The notes beneath the pieces were generated by a model, which was not told the origin of the DNA, made no database searches, and saw nothing but the letters and a program-made list of their open reading frames with translations. DNA of 64,000 bases from Lentisphaerae bacterium GWF2_50_93 (GTDB lineage: Bacteria > Verrucomicrobiota > Lentisphaeria > Victivallales > GWF2-50-93), in contig MHBI01000082.1 of assembly GCA_001804815.1 (NCBI GenBank), forward strand, positions 21,356 through 85,355. The letters are read 5' to 3'. A program made the position numbers and the translations under genes. Positions 35,742 through 44,223 of this stretch are shown here, one piece after another; the first letter of the stretch is position 1; every line of letters starts with the position of its first letter.

Positions 35742-36103
35742 AACGTACAGCTGCATATATTATTCTCATGTCATTTCTTCTTGCTACGGCAACTTTCAAC
35801 ATTCATGCTGAAGCCGCCGGCGGATACACCAAGGCGGAGGTTGACGATGTCGAAGTCGCGAACGCTGCGAACTTCGCAATGAAGGCGAAGCAGGATCTCA
35901 TCAGGAAGGATGACAAGGACGCAAATGTCTCGCTGGTCGAAATATTGGAAGCCAGCAGGCAGGTTGTCGCCGGAGTGAACTACAAGATGAAGGTCAAGGT
36001 TAATGTGAACGACAGGGACCGCATTGCCGAGATCGTCGTCTGGAAAAAGCTTGATGGCAGCTACGAACTCAGTTCCTGGAATTACAAGATGGAATCGAAG
36101 TAG
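35738..36103 (+). CDS. secreted bacterial cystatin (I25-like protease inhibitor)
   Basis: A signal peptide (about 1-24) is followed by a domain of about 95 residues with the cystatin hallmarks. These are Gly-Gly at 28-29 near the mature N-terminus, a helix (VEVANAANFAMKAKQDL), the QxVxG first-hairpin loop as QVVAG at 75-79 inside SRQVVAGVNYKMKVKV, and a Trp (W114) where the second hairpin should be. RQVVAGVNY is very close to the cystatin C segment RQIVAGVNY. It probably inhibits papain-like cysteine proteases outside the cytoplasm. It is translationally coupled to the upstream frameshifted gene. The TAG stop belongs to a GTAG repeat. Confidence 0.85.
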   Translation: MKRTAAYIILMSFLLATATFNIHAEAAGGYTKAEVDDVEVANAANFAMKAKQDLIRKDDKDANVSLVEILEASRQVVAGVNYKMKVKVNVNDRDRIAEIVVWKKLDGSYELSSWNYKMESK

Positions 36104-36160
36104 GTACGGGCTTTAGCCTGTACCATGCCTTAAATCAAGAAGGGTGCATGCTAAAAAATA
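36098..36160. repeat. GTAG repeat supplying the cystatin stop codon
   Basis: The left arm AAGTAGGTACGGGCTTTAGC begins inside the coding region. The gene ends AAG-TAG and continues GTACGGG. The right arm (GGGTGCATGCTAAAAAATAC) is degraded. Confidence 0.75.
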
Positions 36161-36217
36161 CCCGCCTGCGGAGCCTGTCGGACCTAGAAATGAGTTCAGG
36201 AAGAGCTGAATTCGTTC

Positions 36218-36289
36218 GTAGTAGCGCATGTTTGCGCGTTCTTCAGTATTTTGAGATTCCGTTAAGAACGCGCAAACATGCGCTACTAC
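36218..36289. repeat. 26-bp inverted repeat with GTAG feet
   Basis: The arms are 36218-36243 (GTAGTAGCGCATGTTTGCGC, then GTTCTT) and 36264-36289 (exact reverse complement), separated by 20 bp. Each arm has its own GCGCA...TGCGC hairpin. It lies in the gap between the cystatin gene and the MoxR gene; nothing else is recognised from 36290 to 36520. Confidence 0.8.
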
Positions 36290-36534
36290 AAGCGAAAACC
36301 AGTATGTGGATACTGTCCTTGGCGTGATTAGTCCCGGAGGGATTTGATGCTTGAGTCATTGGGAAACCGAATGTTGTTTGAGGCAGATCGATGACTTGCC
36401 ATAAAGCTGGTCTTTTACAAATATAAACCGCTCAAATATCGCCTAAGTGCATTGGATTAATACATTTATTGCTATAGATTAAAAACCTTGTTTTTAGGTT
36501 CACTAATATCAAACGTAAATTTACGGAGAAACCC

Positions 36535-37545
36535 ATGGCGGATAATATTCAGAACGAAAGCGATGTCGCCGCGATAAACCAGTTGCGCGATACATATGCC
36601 GACATCAAGTCTGAAATGGCAAAGGTGATACATGGCCAGAACGACGTCATCGAAAAGATGATGATCTGCATACTCTCAAGAGGCCATTCCCTCCTTATGG
36701 GCGTGCCAGGTCTCGCAAAGACGCTTATGGTACACTCGCTCTCGGAGATGATGACGCTCAAGTTCAGCCGCATCCAGTTCACCCCCGACCTCATGCCTTC
36801 CGACATTACCGGAACCGACATCCTGCAGGAAACCGACCAGCCCGGAAGACGCGCCTTCGAGTTTGCGAAGGGACCGGTCTTCGCGAACATCGTGCTCGCG
36901 GATGAAATCAACAGGACTCCGCCAAAGACCCAGGCCGCACTCCTCCAGGCGATGCAGGAGCATGAAGTGAGCGTCGTCGGCAGGACATTCAAGCTTGAGG
37001 AGCCTTTCTTCGTACTGGCCACGCAAAATCCCATTGAACAGGAAGGCACATACCCCCTGCCCGAGGCGCAGCTTGACAGGTTCATGTTCTTCATCAAGGT
37101 TAAATATCCTTCGAAGGACGAGGAGCTGGCGATCGCAAAGACGACTACCGGCGTCATGAAACCAAAACTGGGAAAGATAATCGACGGTGGAAAAATACTT
37201 TTCTTCCAGGACTTGGTCAGGAGAGTCCCCGTTCCGGAACACATCTATGAATACGTCGTCAACCTTGTCAGGAAGACACGTCCTGACTCCCCTGATTCCC
37301 CTGATTGGCTGAAGCCGCTGGTGACCTGGGGCGCAGGCCCGCGAGCCGTCCAGTATCTGATTCTAGGAGCAAAGGCCAGGGCCGTCCTTCAGGGTAGCTA
37401 TCTTGTCAGACAGGAGGACATTGAAAGCGTCGTGAACGAAGTCCTGACCCACAGGATACTCCTGAGCTTCCATGCCGAGACCGAAGGTGTGACAACCGAG
37501 GACATCATAAAACGGCTCACCAGTGAATCCCAAATCAATAAATGA
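36535..37545 (+). CDS. MoxR-family AAA+ ATPase
   Basis: This 336-residue MoxR/RavA-group ATPase is a chaperone-like motor that acts with von Willebrand A proteins. Walker A is GVPGLAKT (LLMGVPGLAKTLM), Walker B is NIVLADEINRTPPKTQAALL, the sensor-1 region is VLATQNPIEQEGTYPLPEAQ, and the C-terminal helical lid is WGAGPRAVQYLI. The start has GGAG upstream (CGGAGAAACCC). Its stop overlaps the downstream DUF58 gene, which starts at GTG 37523. It heads an operon with DUF58, VWA and membrane proteins, the classic MoxR-VWA arrangement. The client protein is not known here. Confidence 0.93.
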   Translation: MADNIQNESDVAAINQLRDTYADIKSEMAKVIHGQNDVIEKMMICILSRGHSLLMGVPGLAKTLMVHSLSEMMTLKFSRIQFTPDLMPSDITGTDILQETDQPGRRAFEFAKGPVFANIVLADEINRTPPKTQAALLQAMQEHEVSVVGRTFKLEEPFFVLATQNPIEQEGTYPLPEAQLDRFMFFIKVKYPSKDEELAIAKTTTGVMKPKLGKIIDGGKILFFQDLVRRVPVPEHIYEYVVNLVRKTRPDSPDSPDWLKPLVTWGAGPRAVQYLILGAKARAVLQGSYLVRQEDIESVVNEVLTHRILLSFHAETEGVTTEDIIKRLTSESQINK

Positions 37546-38443
37546 ATACAAGGGCGAAAGCAGCCATGACTTCCTGAACCCGCAGGTGCTGGCGAAGCTT
37601 TCGATGCTGAACGTCCATTCCCGGGGGCTTGTCGAAGGAAGCTTCACGGGAATGCACAAGAGCCCGCACCGCGGCTCAAGCGTCGAATTCGCCCAGTACC
37701 GCAAATACGTACACGGCGACGACATCAAGAACGTCGACTGGAAAATCTACGCCAAGACCGACAGGTTCTACATCAAGGAATTCGAGGCCGATACGAACCT
37801 GCGCTGCCATCTTGTCGTCGACTGCAGTTCATCGATGGGATATAAAGGAAAGCATGGCAGCAAGCTCGACTACACCAAGAAGATGGCTGCGACTCTCGCA
37901 CAGCTTCTCATCCAGCAGGGCGACGCCGTCGGCCTCCAGTGCTTCAGCGAACATGTGACCAAGGACATTCCGGCGCGCGGAAGTCCGAAACACCTCAGGA
38001 ACATCTTCGAGATAATAGGTTCGGCGACGCCCACGGGCAAGACTGACCTTGTCGGTGTCCTGCACGATCTGGCGGAAAAGATCCGCAGGCGCGCAATGAT
38101 CATCGTGTTCTCGGATTTCTTCACCGACACCGACGAGCTCCTCGACTGCTTCCAGCACATGAAGTACAGGAAGCACGACCTGGCGATCTTCCATCTCATG
38201 GATCCCGACGAACTCAGCTTCGACTTTGAAAGGTCAATCAGGTTCCTCGACATGGAATCCACGTTCTCGGTGGTCACGGAACCGGCCGTCATCAAGAACG
38301 AATACCTCAAGGAGCTCAACCATTATCTCGACAGGATGATGCTTGGGTGCAGTGAATTCCATGTGGACTACAGGTTCACGAATCTTTCCCGGCCTTATGA
38401 CCAGGTTCTGACCGAATTCCTGCTGTCGCGGCAGCGGAAATAA
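37523..38443 (+). CDS. DUF58 protein with VWA-like MIDAS
   Basis: This 306-residue soluble protein begins with GTG at 37523, overlapping the MoxR gene by 23 bp. It shows the DUF58 block SVEFAQYRKYVHGDDIKNVD followed by a VWA-like fold with the MIDAS motif DCSSSM near residue 95 and FSDFFTDTDEL near 195. DUF58 proteins are standard partners of MoxR ATPases; the MIDAS could bind a metal-bridged client. No other in-frame start is preferred because the 23-bp overlap is common in such operons and the N-terminal HDFLNPQVLAKL is conserved. Confidence 0.9.
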   Translation: MNPKSINEYKGESSHDFLNPQVLAKLSMLNVHSRGLVEGSFTGMHKSPHRGSSVEFAQYRKYVHGDDIKNVDWKIYAKTDRFYIKEFEADTNLRCHLVVDCSSSMGYKGKHGSKLDYTKKMAATLAQLLIQQGDAVGLQCFSEHVTKDIPARGSPKHLRNIFEIIGSATPTGKTDLVGVLHDLAEKIRRRAMIIVFSDFFTDTDELLDCFQHMKYRKHDLAIFHLMDPDELSFDFERSIRFLDMESTFSVVTEPAVIKNEYLKELNHYLDRMMLGCSEFHVDYRFTNLSRPYDQVLTEFLLSRQRK

Positions 38444-38483
38444 ATTTTTGCTATTTCAGCAGCAAATCCAACAGGATAAGGAG

Positions 38484-38514
38484 ATGGTACATGCTAAAGC
38501 ACGTACCTACTTCA
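38484..38514. repeat. right-arm GTAG repeat supplying a stop codon
   Basis: The sequence GGTACATGCTAAAGCACGTA ends in CCTACTTCA. On the minus strand the upstream gene ends AAG-TAG, where TAG is the end of GTAG. It lies between the DUF58 gene and the antisense HEAT-like gene. Confidence 0.75.
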
Positions 38515-39220
38515 GCAGGTCGGGTTCGGTGAAGGTGATTTTCTCGATGACGCATTTCCCTGTGGCGGTTCCGCTTTCACGCAGTTTCTTGATCGCCTTC
38601 TTGCGCTGGGCGGCCGGAAGTTTCCTGTCGAGGGCTTCATTGAGAGGTTTTGAAAGCTGTATCAGGGTCATTGCCTCGTTCTGTATCTTTCCGTCCTTCT
38701 CAGCAAGAGCGGAATTCGAGATTATCCCCACGGACTCCTTGTCGCCGAGGATGGCGAGGCCGCCAAGCGATTCGTATTTGAAGGCATCATTATTTGTCGC
38801 CAGCATCTTCTTGTAAATCGCGAAAAACCTTTTATCACCGGAAAGCGCCAGATAATGGAGGGCGTCTCCTCTTTTCTCCATGTCTACTTTTTCATTCTGA
38901 ACTATTTCAGCAAGCTTCTCCGCTACTCCGGGATAGAGGTTCAGCATCCCTTCAGTTGCAACCTCGGTGGCGGTAGGAATGTCGATATTCTTGTCCTGGG
39001 TGCCGAAAGCCCAGATATCGAGCGCCTTCAAGAACAACTCCCTGTGCAGCTGCTCGTCATACTTGAAGGTCTTGAGGACAATCTGATTGTTCGTCTCGAC
39101 AAGCTGCTTTTCAAGTGGAAGTACGGGTTTGGAGTCCTGTTTTGGTTTTTCAGCATCCTGTGCATTGACACATGCAGATGCCAGGACTAACACGAAGGCG
39201 AATAAGAGTTTTCTCATCAT
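38507..39220 (-). CDS. secreted HEAT-like helical protein, antisense to the MoxR operon
   Basis: This 237-residue protein has a signal peptide (MMRKLLFAFVLVLASACVNA). The Cys in ASAC could make it a lipoprotein. The mature part is helical with HEAT-like pairs (RGDALHYLALSGDKRFF, YESLGGLAILGDKESVGI, IQNEAMTLIQLSKPL) near 95-190. It has no named family. It sits in the opposite orientation between the DUF58 and BatA-like genes and so splits the operon. Its start faces the BatA-like gene across about 250 bp that includes a 30-bp palindrome. The stop is supplied by a GTAG repeat. Confidence 0.65.
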   Translation of the reverse strand: MMRKLLFAFVLVLASACVNAQDAEKPKQDSKPVLPLEKQLVETNNQIVLKTFKYDEQLHRELFLKALDIWAFGTQDKNIDIPTATEVATEGMLNLYPGVAEKLAEIVQNEKVDMEKRGDALHYLALSGDKRFFAIYKKMLATNNDAFKYESLGGLAILGDKESVGIISNSALAEKDGKIQNEAMTLIQLSKPLNEALDRKLPAAQRKKAIKKLRESGTATGKCVIEKITFTEPDLLK

Positions 39221-39355
39221 TAGATTCCCTAATTTAAAGGTTTCCCCCTTTATAAAAGGAGCCTGAAAATACTTTCAGACATGAGGAAATCAAGAAGGGA
39301 TTTCAATCAATGGTATTATTTTGTCATGACCTTCTAAATGCAATGCGTTTAAGAT

Positions 39356-39385
39356 AATTTCTACAATCGCTCGATTGTAGAAATT
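39356..39385. promoter_or_regulatory. 30-bp perfect palindrome in divergent region
   Basis: The arms AATTTCTACAATCG and CGATTGTAGAAATT are exact complements around a CT centre. It lies between the divergent starts at 39220 (minus) and 39473 (plus). It may be an operator or an attenuator hairpin; no U tract follows it. It is the only palindrome of this length in the operon's intergenic spaces. Confidence 0.45.
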
Positions 39386-39472
39386 CTTCACAACATTTCT
39401 GCATAAAAAAGCATGATTTTTAGCATTGGCATGGTAGGTTTAAAAAAACTTAAAGATTTCCGGGAACTGTCT

Positions 39473-41449
39473 ATGACGTTTTTACAACCTTTGCTTTTAT
39501 GGGGCCTGCCTCTCTGCCTCATCCCCATCATCATACACCTGATGAACCGGATAAGGTACCGTTCCGTCCACTGGGCGGCTATCATGTTCCTCATCAAGGC
39601 GAACCGCAGTTCCACCAGCATGGCGAGGCTGCGCCAGTTCCTGATCCTCATGTTCCGCGTGCTTGCCGTACTTGTCCTGATATTCGCACTTGCAAGGCCT
39701 CTCGCCGGAGGCTGGCTCGGATGGACTTTTTCCGGACCGCCTGAGACCGTCATCATCATACTCGACCGTTCCGCAAGCATGGGCTCAGAATACTCCAACA
39801 GGATATCACGTCTCAAGCAAGCCAGGAAAATCCTGGTAGATGCCGCCAAGGGATTCACGGGGACCCGCTTCGTCCTCATAGAGAATGTCAACCGCAGGCC
39901 CAGCGACATCGCATCGCCCGACATGCTGGCGAATCTTGCAGACACCGCCCAGACTCAGTCCGCCGCCGACATCCCCGCCCTTGTAGATGATGCCGTCAAT
40001 CATATCATTGCAAACAAGACCGGCGTCACGGAGATATGGATCGCCTCCGACATGCAGCTTGGCGACTGGCAGCCTGAAAACTCCAAGTGGCGTGAAGTCG
40101 AATCGAAGATCAAATCAATGTCCCAGCCGGTGAAGCTGAGAATACTCGCCCTGGATTCTAAGTCCGACGAGAACTTGTCCGTGAGGCTTGTAAAAATAAA
40201 TCCCCCGAGACTGAACGACCCGCAGTCCGCTGAAATGATATTTGAAATCAACAGGACCGGCTCCAGTGAAGCAGTAATTCCGGTGACAATTGTAAAAGGC
40301 GAGAACAAAAAGCAGATCAACATCAAGCTTGGCGCGGCGTCAAACAAGCTGAGACAGAAAATATCCAGCGGAGCAAACTCCTCTGACAACAGCGGCTACA
40401 TAGAAATCCCCGCCGACTGCAATCCGTGCGACAACAGGGCTTATTTCTCCTTTCCAGTCCAGAACGAGAGGAAAACCGTCATCGTCATCCAGGACAAAAA
40501 TATTTCTTCCGAGATACTTTCCATAGCCTCGTGCCCTGATGAGAAAAAACAGTCCAACGTAAAATACCAGCAGCCAGTGTCTGCGGATTTGATTGACTTC
40601 AAGGACACATCTCTGATAATCTGGATGGCCTCGTTCCCTTCAGAGGAAACACAGAAGATCCTCAGGCAGTTCATTGCGGAAGGAGGAGCCGTGATCTTCT
40701 TCCCGCCGGAAAACGACGATCCGGCAAAACTGTTCTCCTCCATCACCTGGGAAAAATGCGAAGTCCGCAAGGAAGGCGGCCAGCTGTCGGTGAAGGACTG
40801 GGAAAAACGCTCAGGCCCGTTTGAGGACACTGCATCAGGGGAGAACCTGCCTCTTTCAGAGCTGAGGATTTCAAAGACAAGACAGCTCTCCGGATCGGGA
40901 CTTAATCCGATTGCAACCTTTGGCGACGGCAAAATACTGCTTGCAAGGATGAAGATCATGGGAGGAGCAGCTTATTTCTGCACCACGCTCCCTGCTTCCG
41001 ACTGGTCGAATCTTGGCGATGGACAGGTGCTTGTGCCAATGCTCCAGAGGATGCTCAGCGATGGCGGAGCCCGGCTTTCAAAGACAGTATTCTCCGACTG
41101 TGGAAATTCCGGACTGGAGACGGGGAACATGGAAATAAGGGATCTTGACGCGACTGAGCAGAAGAACCCCAGGATAAATTCAGGAGTCTACAAGTGCGGA
41201 GACAGGATTCTTGTGTTCAACAGGCCCTCCTCCGAGGACGTCCAGGAATACATAGGGACAGCTGAACTCGACGACATCCTCAAGGGAATTTCATTTTCAA
41301 CGCTCCACGAAAAGAGTGGAAACGACTCCAGTATTTCAACGGAGATATGGAAGGCGTTCCTGATACTGATGCTCCTGTTCCTTGTCGCAGAAGCGTTCCT
41401 ATGCATGCCGCCCCTGCCAAGATCCAAAAACAAGAAGGCGGTCATATGA
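39473..41449 (+). CDS. BatA-like membrane VWA protein
   Basis: About 658 residues. It begins MTFLQPLLLWGLPLCLIP with two N-terminal helices (about 5-22 and 55-74), matching the BatA/aerotolerance N-terminal domain (IHLMNRIRYRSVHWAAIMFL). A VWA-like domain follows, with MIDAS DRSASM at D98. The central part has an Ig-like segment (about 230-310) and a GATase-like segment (about 330-440), and there is a C-terminal helix near 630-650. It probably anchors the MoxR partner complex in the inner membrane. The start at 39473 is chosen to match the family N-terminus; a frame of 20 more codons is open upstream. Confidence 0.85.
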   Translation: MTFLQPLLLWGLPLCLIPIIIHLMNRIRYRSVHWAAIMFLIKANRSSTSMARLRQFLILMFRVLAVLVLIFALARPLAGGWLGWTFSGPPETVIIILDRSASMGSEYSNRISRLKQARKILVDAAKGFTGTRFVLIENVNRRPSDIASPDMLANLADTAQTQSAADIPALVDDAVNHIIANKTGVTEIWIASDMQLGDWQPENSKWREVESKIKSMSQPVKLRILALDSKSDENLSVRLVKINPPRLNDPQSAEMIFEINRTGSSEAVIPVTIVKGENKKQINIKLGAASNKLRQKISSGANSSDNSGYIEIPADCNPCDNRAYFSFPVQNERKTVIVIQDKNISSEILSIASCPDEKKQSNVKYQQPVSADLIDFKDTSLIIWMASFPSEETQKILRQFIAEGGAVIFFPPENDDPAKLFSSITWEKCEVRKEGGQLSVKDWEKRSGPFEDTASGENLPLSELRISKTRQLSGSGLNPIATFGDGKILLARMKIMGGAAYFCTTLPASDWSNLGDGQVLVPMLQRMLSDGGARLSKTVFSDCGNSGLETGNMEIRDLDATEQKNPRINSGVYKCGDRILVFNRPSSEDVQEYIGTAELDDILKGISFSTLHEKSGNDSSISTEIWKAFLILMLLFLVAEAFLCMPPLPRSKNKKAVI

Positions 41450-41480
41450 AATATCGAAATCCTAGTATCGAACCAAATTT

Positions 41481-41680
41481 GACGCTGAAAGCGTCCAGTG
41501 ATGAAGCCTATGGTTTCAACCATAGGTATTATAATCGAGGTGATTCCGTCCTGAAGGGACTGAGTAAGAAAAAGGACAAATCGGATCCGGGAATACCTCC
41601 GTCTCTTCAAGACGGATGGATTATCTATGATTTACCTGTGGTTGAAACCACAGGCTTCATTCCTCTATCCCTTCGGGATA
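41481..41680. repeat. cluster of six short hairpins between two operon genes
   Basis: In 200 bp there are hairpins with arms GACGC (41481-41495), CCTATGGTT (41507-41526), GTCC (41548-41560), CCGTCT (41599-41615), CCTGTGGTT (41635-41654) and TATCCC (41666-41680). Two share the GGTTnAAACC-type core, GGTTTCAACC and GGTTGAAACC. No convincing gene lies in 41450-41705. It could be processed RNA, a transcript stability barrier or a compound REP. Confidence 0.65.
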
Positions 41681-41705
41681 AAGACTTATTGGAAACAAAT
41701 AAAAC

Positions 41706-43910
41706 ATGCACTTGAGTCTTTCATACAGCCTTACGGTGATAATCATCGGCGTCCTGGCGCTGATGGCATCGGCTTATTTCAGCCACCGGCAGTGGAAGGC
41801 TATGAACCGCAGGCTGCCCATCCTTCTTCTTGAAGTTCTGAGGTTCGTAATCATCATCCTCATATTCTTCACGCTGCTGCGCCCGGAGATAGTAACGAAG
41901 ATACGCCAAAAGACCGAACCCGAGATTGCAATACTACATGACCAGTCCGCAAGCATGGAGACAGTTGATATTGTCAAGGAAAACATATCGGAACCAGAAT
42001 CCCGGAAGACATGCCTTCAGAAGCTCCTCGACTCGAAATTCCAGGCGCCTCTTGAGAAGAAATTCAAAGTCTCAGTACAGGGGTTCAGCCCGGTCCCTGA
42101 TCCTTCCAAGCCTTCGGAAGGCGCTGATGTAATAGAAGGAACTGACATTGACGAGGCGTTGAACAAATCCATGTCGTCCGCGAAGAATCTGCGGGCAGTC
42201 ATTCTGATGACCGATGGCAGCTGGAACAAAGGCGCATCTCCTGTCGGCGCGGCGGTAAAGCTGCATTCGCGCCAGGCTCTAATATATTCAGTGGTATTCG
42301 GCGGAAAGACATATCTGCCCGATATCGAGATGAAGAATATCAAGGCTCCTTCATACTGTCTCATGAACGAAAAGATATCAATCCCGTTCCAGGTTGAAAA
42401 CCATATGTCCCATGATGTGAAGACCAAGGTGAAACTGAGTTCCGGCATTGGCATGGAGTCGGAGAAGGAGATAACCCTGCCGGCCGAATCAACGTACAGC
42501 GACTCGATAATCTGGCAGCCTCTGAAGGAAGGCAAGTTCAACCTGACCATTGAAGTGCCTGAAGAGAAGGAGGAGATAAACAAGACCAACAATTCAAAAT
42601 CATTTGAGATCGCCGCCCGCAAGGAAAGCCTCAAGGTGCTGATCGTTGAAAGCCTCCCGAGATGGGAATACCGCTATCTGAGGAATGCAATAAGCAGAGA
42701 TCCCGGGATGGAACTGAGCACACTCCTCTTCCTTCCCGACATTGGAATGGGCGGTGGCAAGAACTATATCGACAAGTTCCCGGCAAAGAACGAACTGTCG
42801 AAATACGACGTGATCTTCCTCGGTGATGTCGGCATAGCTGAAGGGCAGCTAAGCAAGGAGAATGCTGAGAATATAATGGGGCTTGTGAAACTCCAGGGCA
42901 GCGGACTCGTATTCCTGCCGGGTATCAAGGGAAAGGAAATGTCCTTGGTCGACAGCCCGCTTGGCGATTTGCTGCCAGTAGAACTCGACAGGAGCAAACC
43001 TGCCGGATTAGCATCGCCAGTTGAATCAAAGCTCGTCCTCACATCGACCGGCAAGGATCATTTCCTGACGATGCTGGCTGACAACCCGTCACAGAACTCG
43101 TACCTCTGGCGCGAGCTTCCGGGTTTCTACTGGAACACGGCAGTCCTTTCGGCGAAAGCAGGTTCGAACATACTGGCAGTTCACTCGGGCTTGAAATCAG
43201 GCGGTGGGAGGATGCCGCTTCTTGTCATAAAGGAATATGGCAGCGGCAATGTGCTGTTCATGGGAACCGACAGCGCCTGGCGCTGGAGAAAAGGTGTCGA
43301 AGACAAATATCACTACAGGTTCTGGGGACAGGTTGTCAGGTGGATGGCCCACAAGCGTCATCTTGCGCATGACGAAGGCATAAGGCTTTTCTACACACCG
43401 GAAAATCCGAAGGCGTCGCAGACCGTATTCCTAAACGCGACTCTTCACGACAGGACTGGCATGCCGATCGAAGACGCGGAGATAATCGTCAACGTCAAGG
43501 ACAAGGCCGGGAAATCCGTGCAGCGCCTGAAGATGTTCCCCGACAAAGGCGGATGGGGATCATACAAAGGTGAATTCGTGCCTGAAAAAAGCGGCTCCTA
43601 CACGTTGAACACCGAATGCGAGAAACAGTCGATTTCCATGAAGACTGACATAACCGTCACCCGTGAAAGCCGCGAGAAGACAGGTGAGCCGGCAAACTGG
43701 AACATCCTGAAGGAAGTCTCGCAGATAACCGACGGGGAACTCATCACGCCAGACGAAATCGGCAAGCTGATCACGAAAATCATGGCGCTGCCCAAATATG
43801 TCGACATCGAAAAACGCTACTTGTTATGGTGCCAATGGTGGTGGGGCCTAATAATACTGGTGCTTATTTCGTCATATTGGACAGGAAGGAAGCTGACGGG
43901 GTTGATTTGA
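41706..43910 (+). CDS. membrane VWA / glutamine-amidotransferase-like protein
   Basis: This 734-residue protein has helices at about 8-26 and 38-58. A VWA-like domain with MIDAS DQSASM at D79 and LMTDGSWNKG near 165 follows, then an Ig/CARDB-like segment (about 200-305). A class I GATase-like fold without obvious catalytic triad follows (about 310-450: LKVLIVESLPRWEYRYL, VIFLGDVGI, GSGLVFLPG, then FMGTDSAWRWR at 515-530). A beta domain and a C-terminal helix (about 706-726) complete it. This is the layout of BatA-neighbour proteins in PVC bacteria. It is probably a structural partner of the MoxR complex. Confidence 0.78.
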   Translation: MHLSLSYSLTVIIIGVLALMASAYFSHRQWKAMNRRLPILLLEVLRFVIIILIFFTLLRPEIVTKIRQKTEPEIAILHDQSASMETVDIVKENISEPESRKTCLQKLLDSKFQAPLEKKFKVSVQGFSPVPDPSKPSEGADVIEGTDIDEALNKSMSSAKNLRAVILMTDGSWNKGASPVGAAVKLHSRQALIYSVVFGGKTYLPDIEMKNIKAPSYCLMNEKISIPFQVENHMSHDVKTKVKLSSGIGMESEKEITLPAESTYSDSIIWQPLKEGKFNLTIEVPEEKEEINKTNNSKSFEIAARKESLKVLIVESLPRWEYRYLRNAISRDPGMELSTLLFLPDIGMGGGKNYIDKFPAKNELSKYDVIFLGDVGIAEGQLSKENAENIMGLVKLQGSGLVFLPGIKGKEMSLVDSPLGDLLPVELDRSKPAGLASPVESKLVLTSTGKDHFLTMLADNPSQNSYLWRELPGFYWNTAVLSAKAGSNILAVHSGLKSGGGRMPLLVIKEYGSGNVLFMGTDSAWRWRKGVEDKYHYRFWGQVVRWMAHKRHLAHDEGIRLFYTPENPKASQTVFLNATLHDRTGMPIEDAEIIVNVKDKAGKSVQRLKMFPDKGGWGSYKGEFVPEKSGSYTLNTECEKQSISMKTDITVTRESREKTGEPANWNILKEVSQITDGELITPDEIGKLITKIMALPKYVDIEKRYLLWCQWWWGLIILVLISSYWTGRKLTGLI

Positions 43911-43975
43911 TGAATAGAAACTTGTAACTGAATACAATAAAGAATTTTATAATAATATGGAGCTAGTTTAGAATT

Positions 43976-44074
43976 AGACACAACTAAAGTTGTGAACTCC
44001 AACATTTGTCGGTATGCTGAGGTTGGAGTCCAAGCTTCAGCTTGTGTATTCATGATGGCCGAAGTGCTTAACTT
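43976..44074. repeat. family B repeat at the left edge of the BRO/VapBC insert
   Basis: It carries AAAGTTGTGAACTCCAACAT, TTTGTCGGTATGCTGAGG, TTGGAGTCCAAGCTTCAGC and GAAGTGCTTAACTT, matching the copy at 16184 without its extra insert. The copy lacks the terminal CTTAGCGCC. It marks the junction where the operon reading is interrupted. Confidence 0.75.
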
Positions 44075-44165
44075 GGGGAAGCCGGGGTCACATCCCCGCT
44101 ATTGACTAGAGATAATTTGATAAAGCAATTTACATGTTATGTATTGGGAGCACGGGAAGCGAGTC

Positions 44166-44182
44166 GGTGACAAATTGTCACC
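44166..44182. promoter_or_regulatory. palindromic site upstream of the BRO-N gene
   Basis: GGTGACAA-A-TTGTCACC is a perfect 8+8 palindrome with one central base, 42 bp before the BRO-N start. The core GACAA-N-TTGTC recurs within the coding region at 44402-44426. It may be an operator for autoregulation. Confidence 0.45.
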
Positions 44183-44223
44183 TATTGAAATTCTAAAGAC
44201 CAAGGGAAAGGAGATAAAACACA

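Noticed and set aside
36218..36289. Possible CRISPR-like repeat
   Set aside because: There are only two inverted arms and no regularly spaced direct repeats or cas genes.
41347..41715. A 122-codon plus-strand frame across the hairpin cluster
   Set aside because: Its first part overlaps the end of the BatA-like gene in another frame and the rest is hairpin repeats. No domain is seen.
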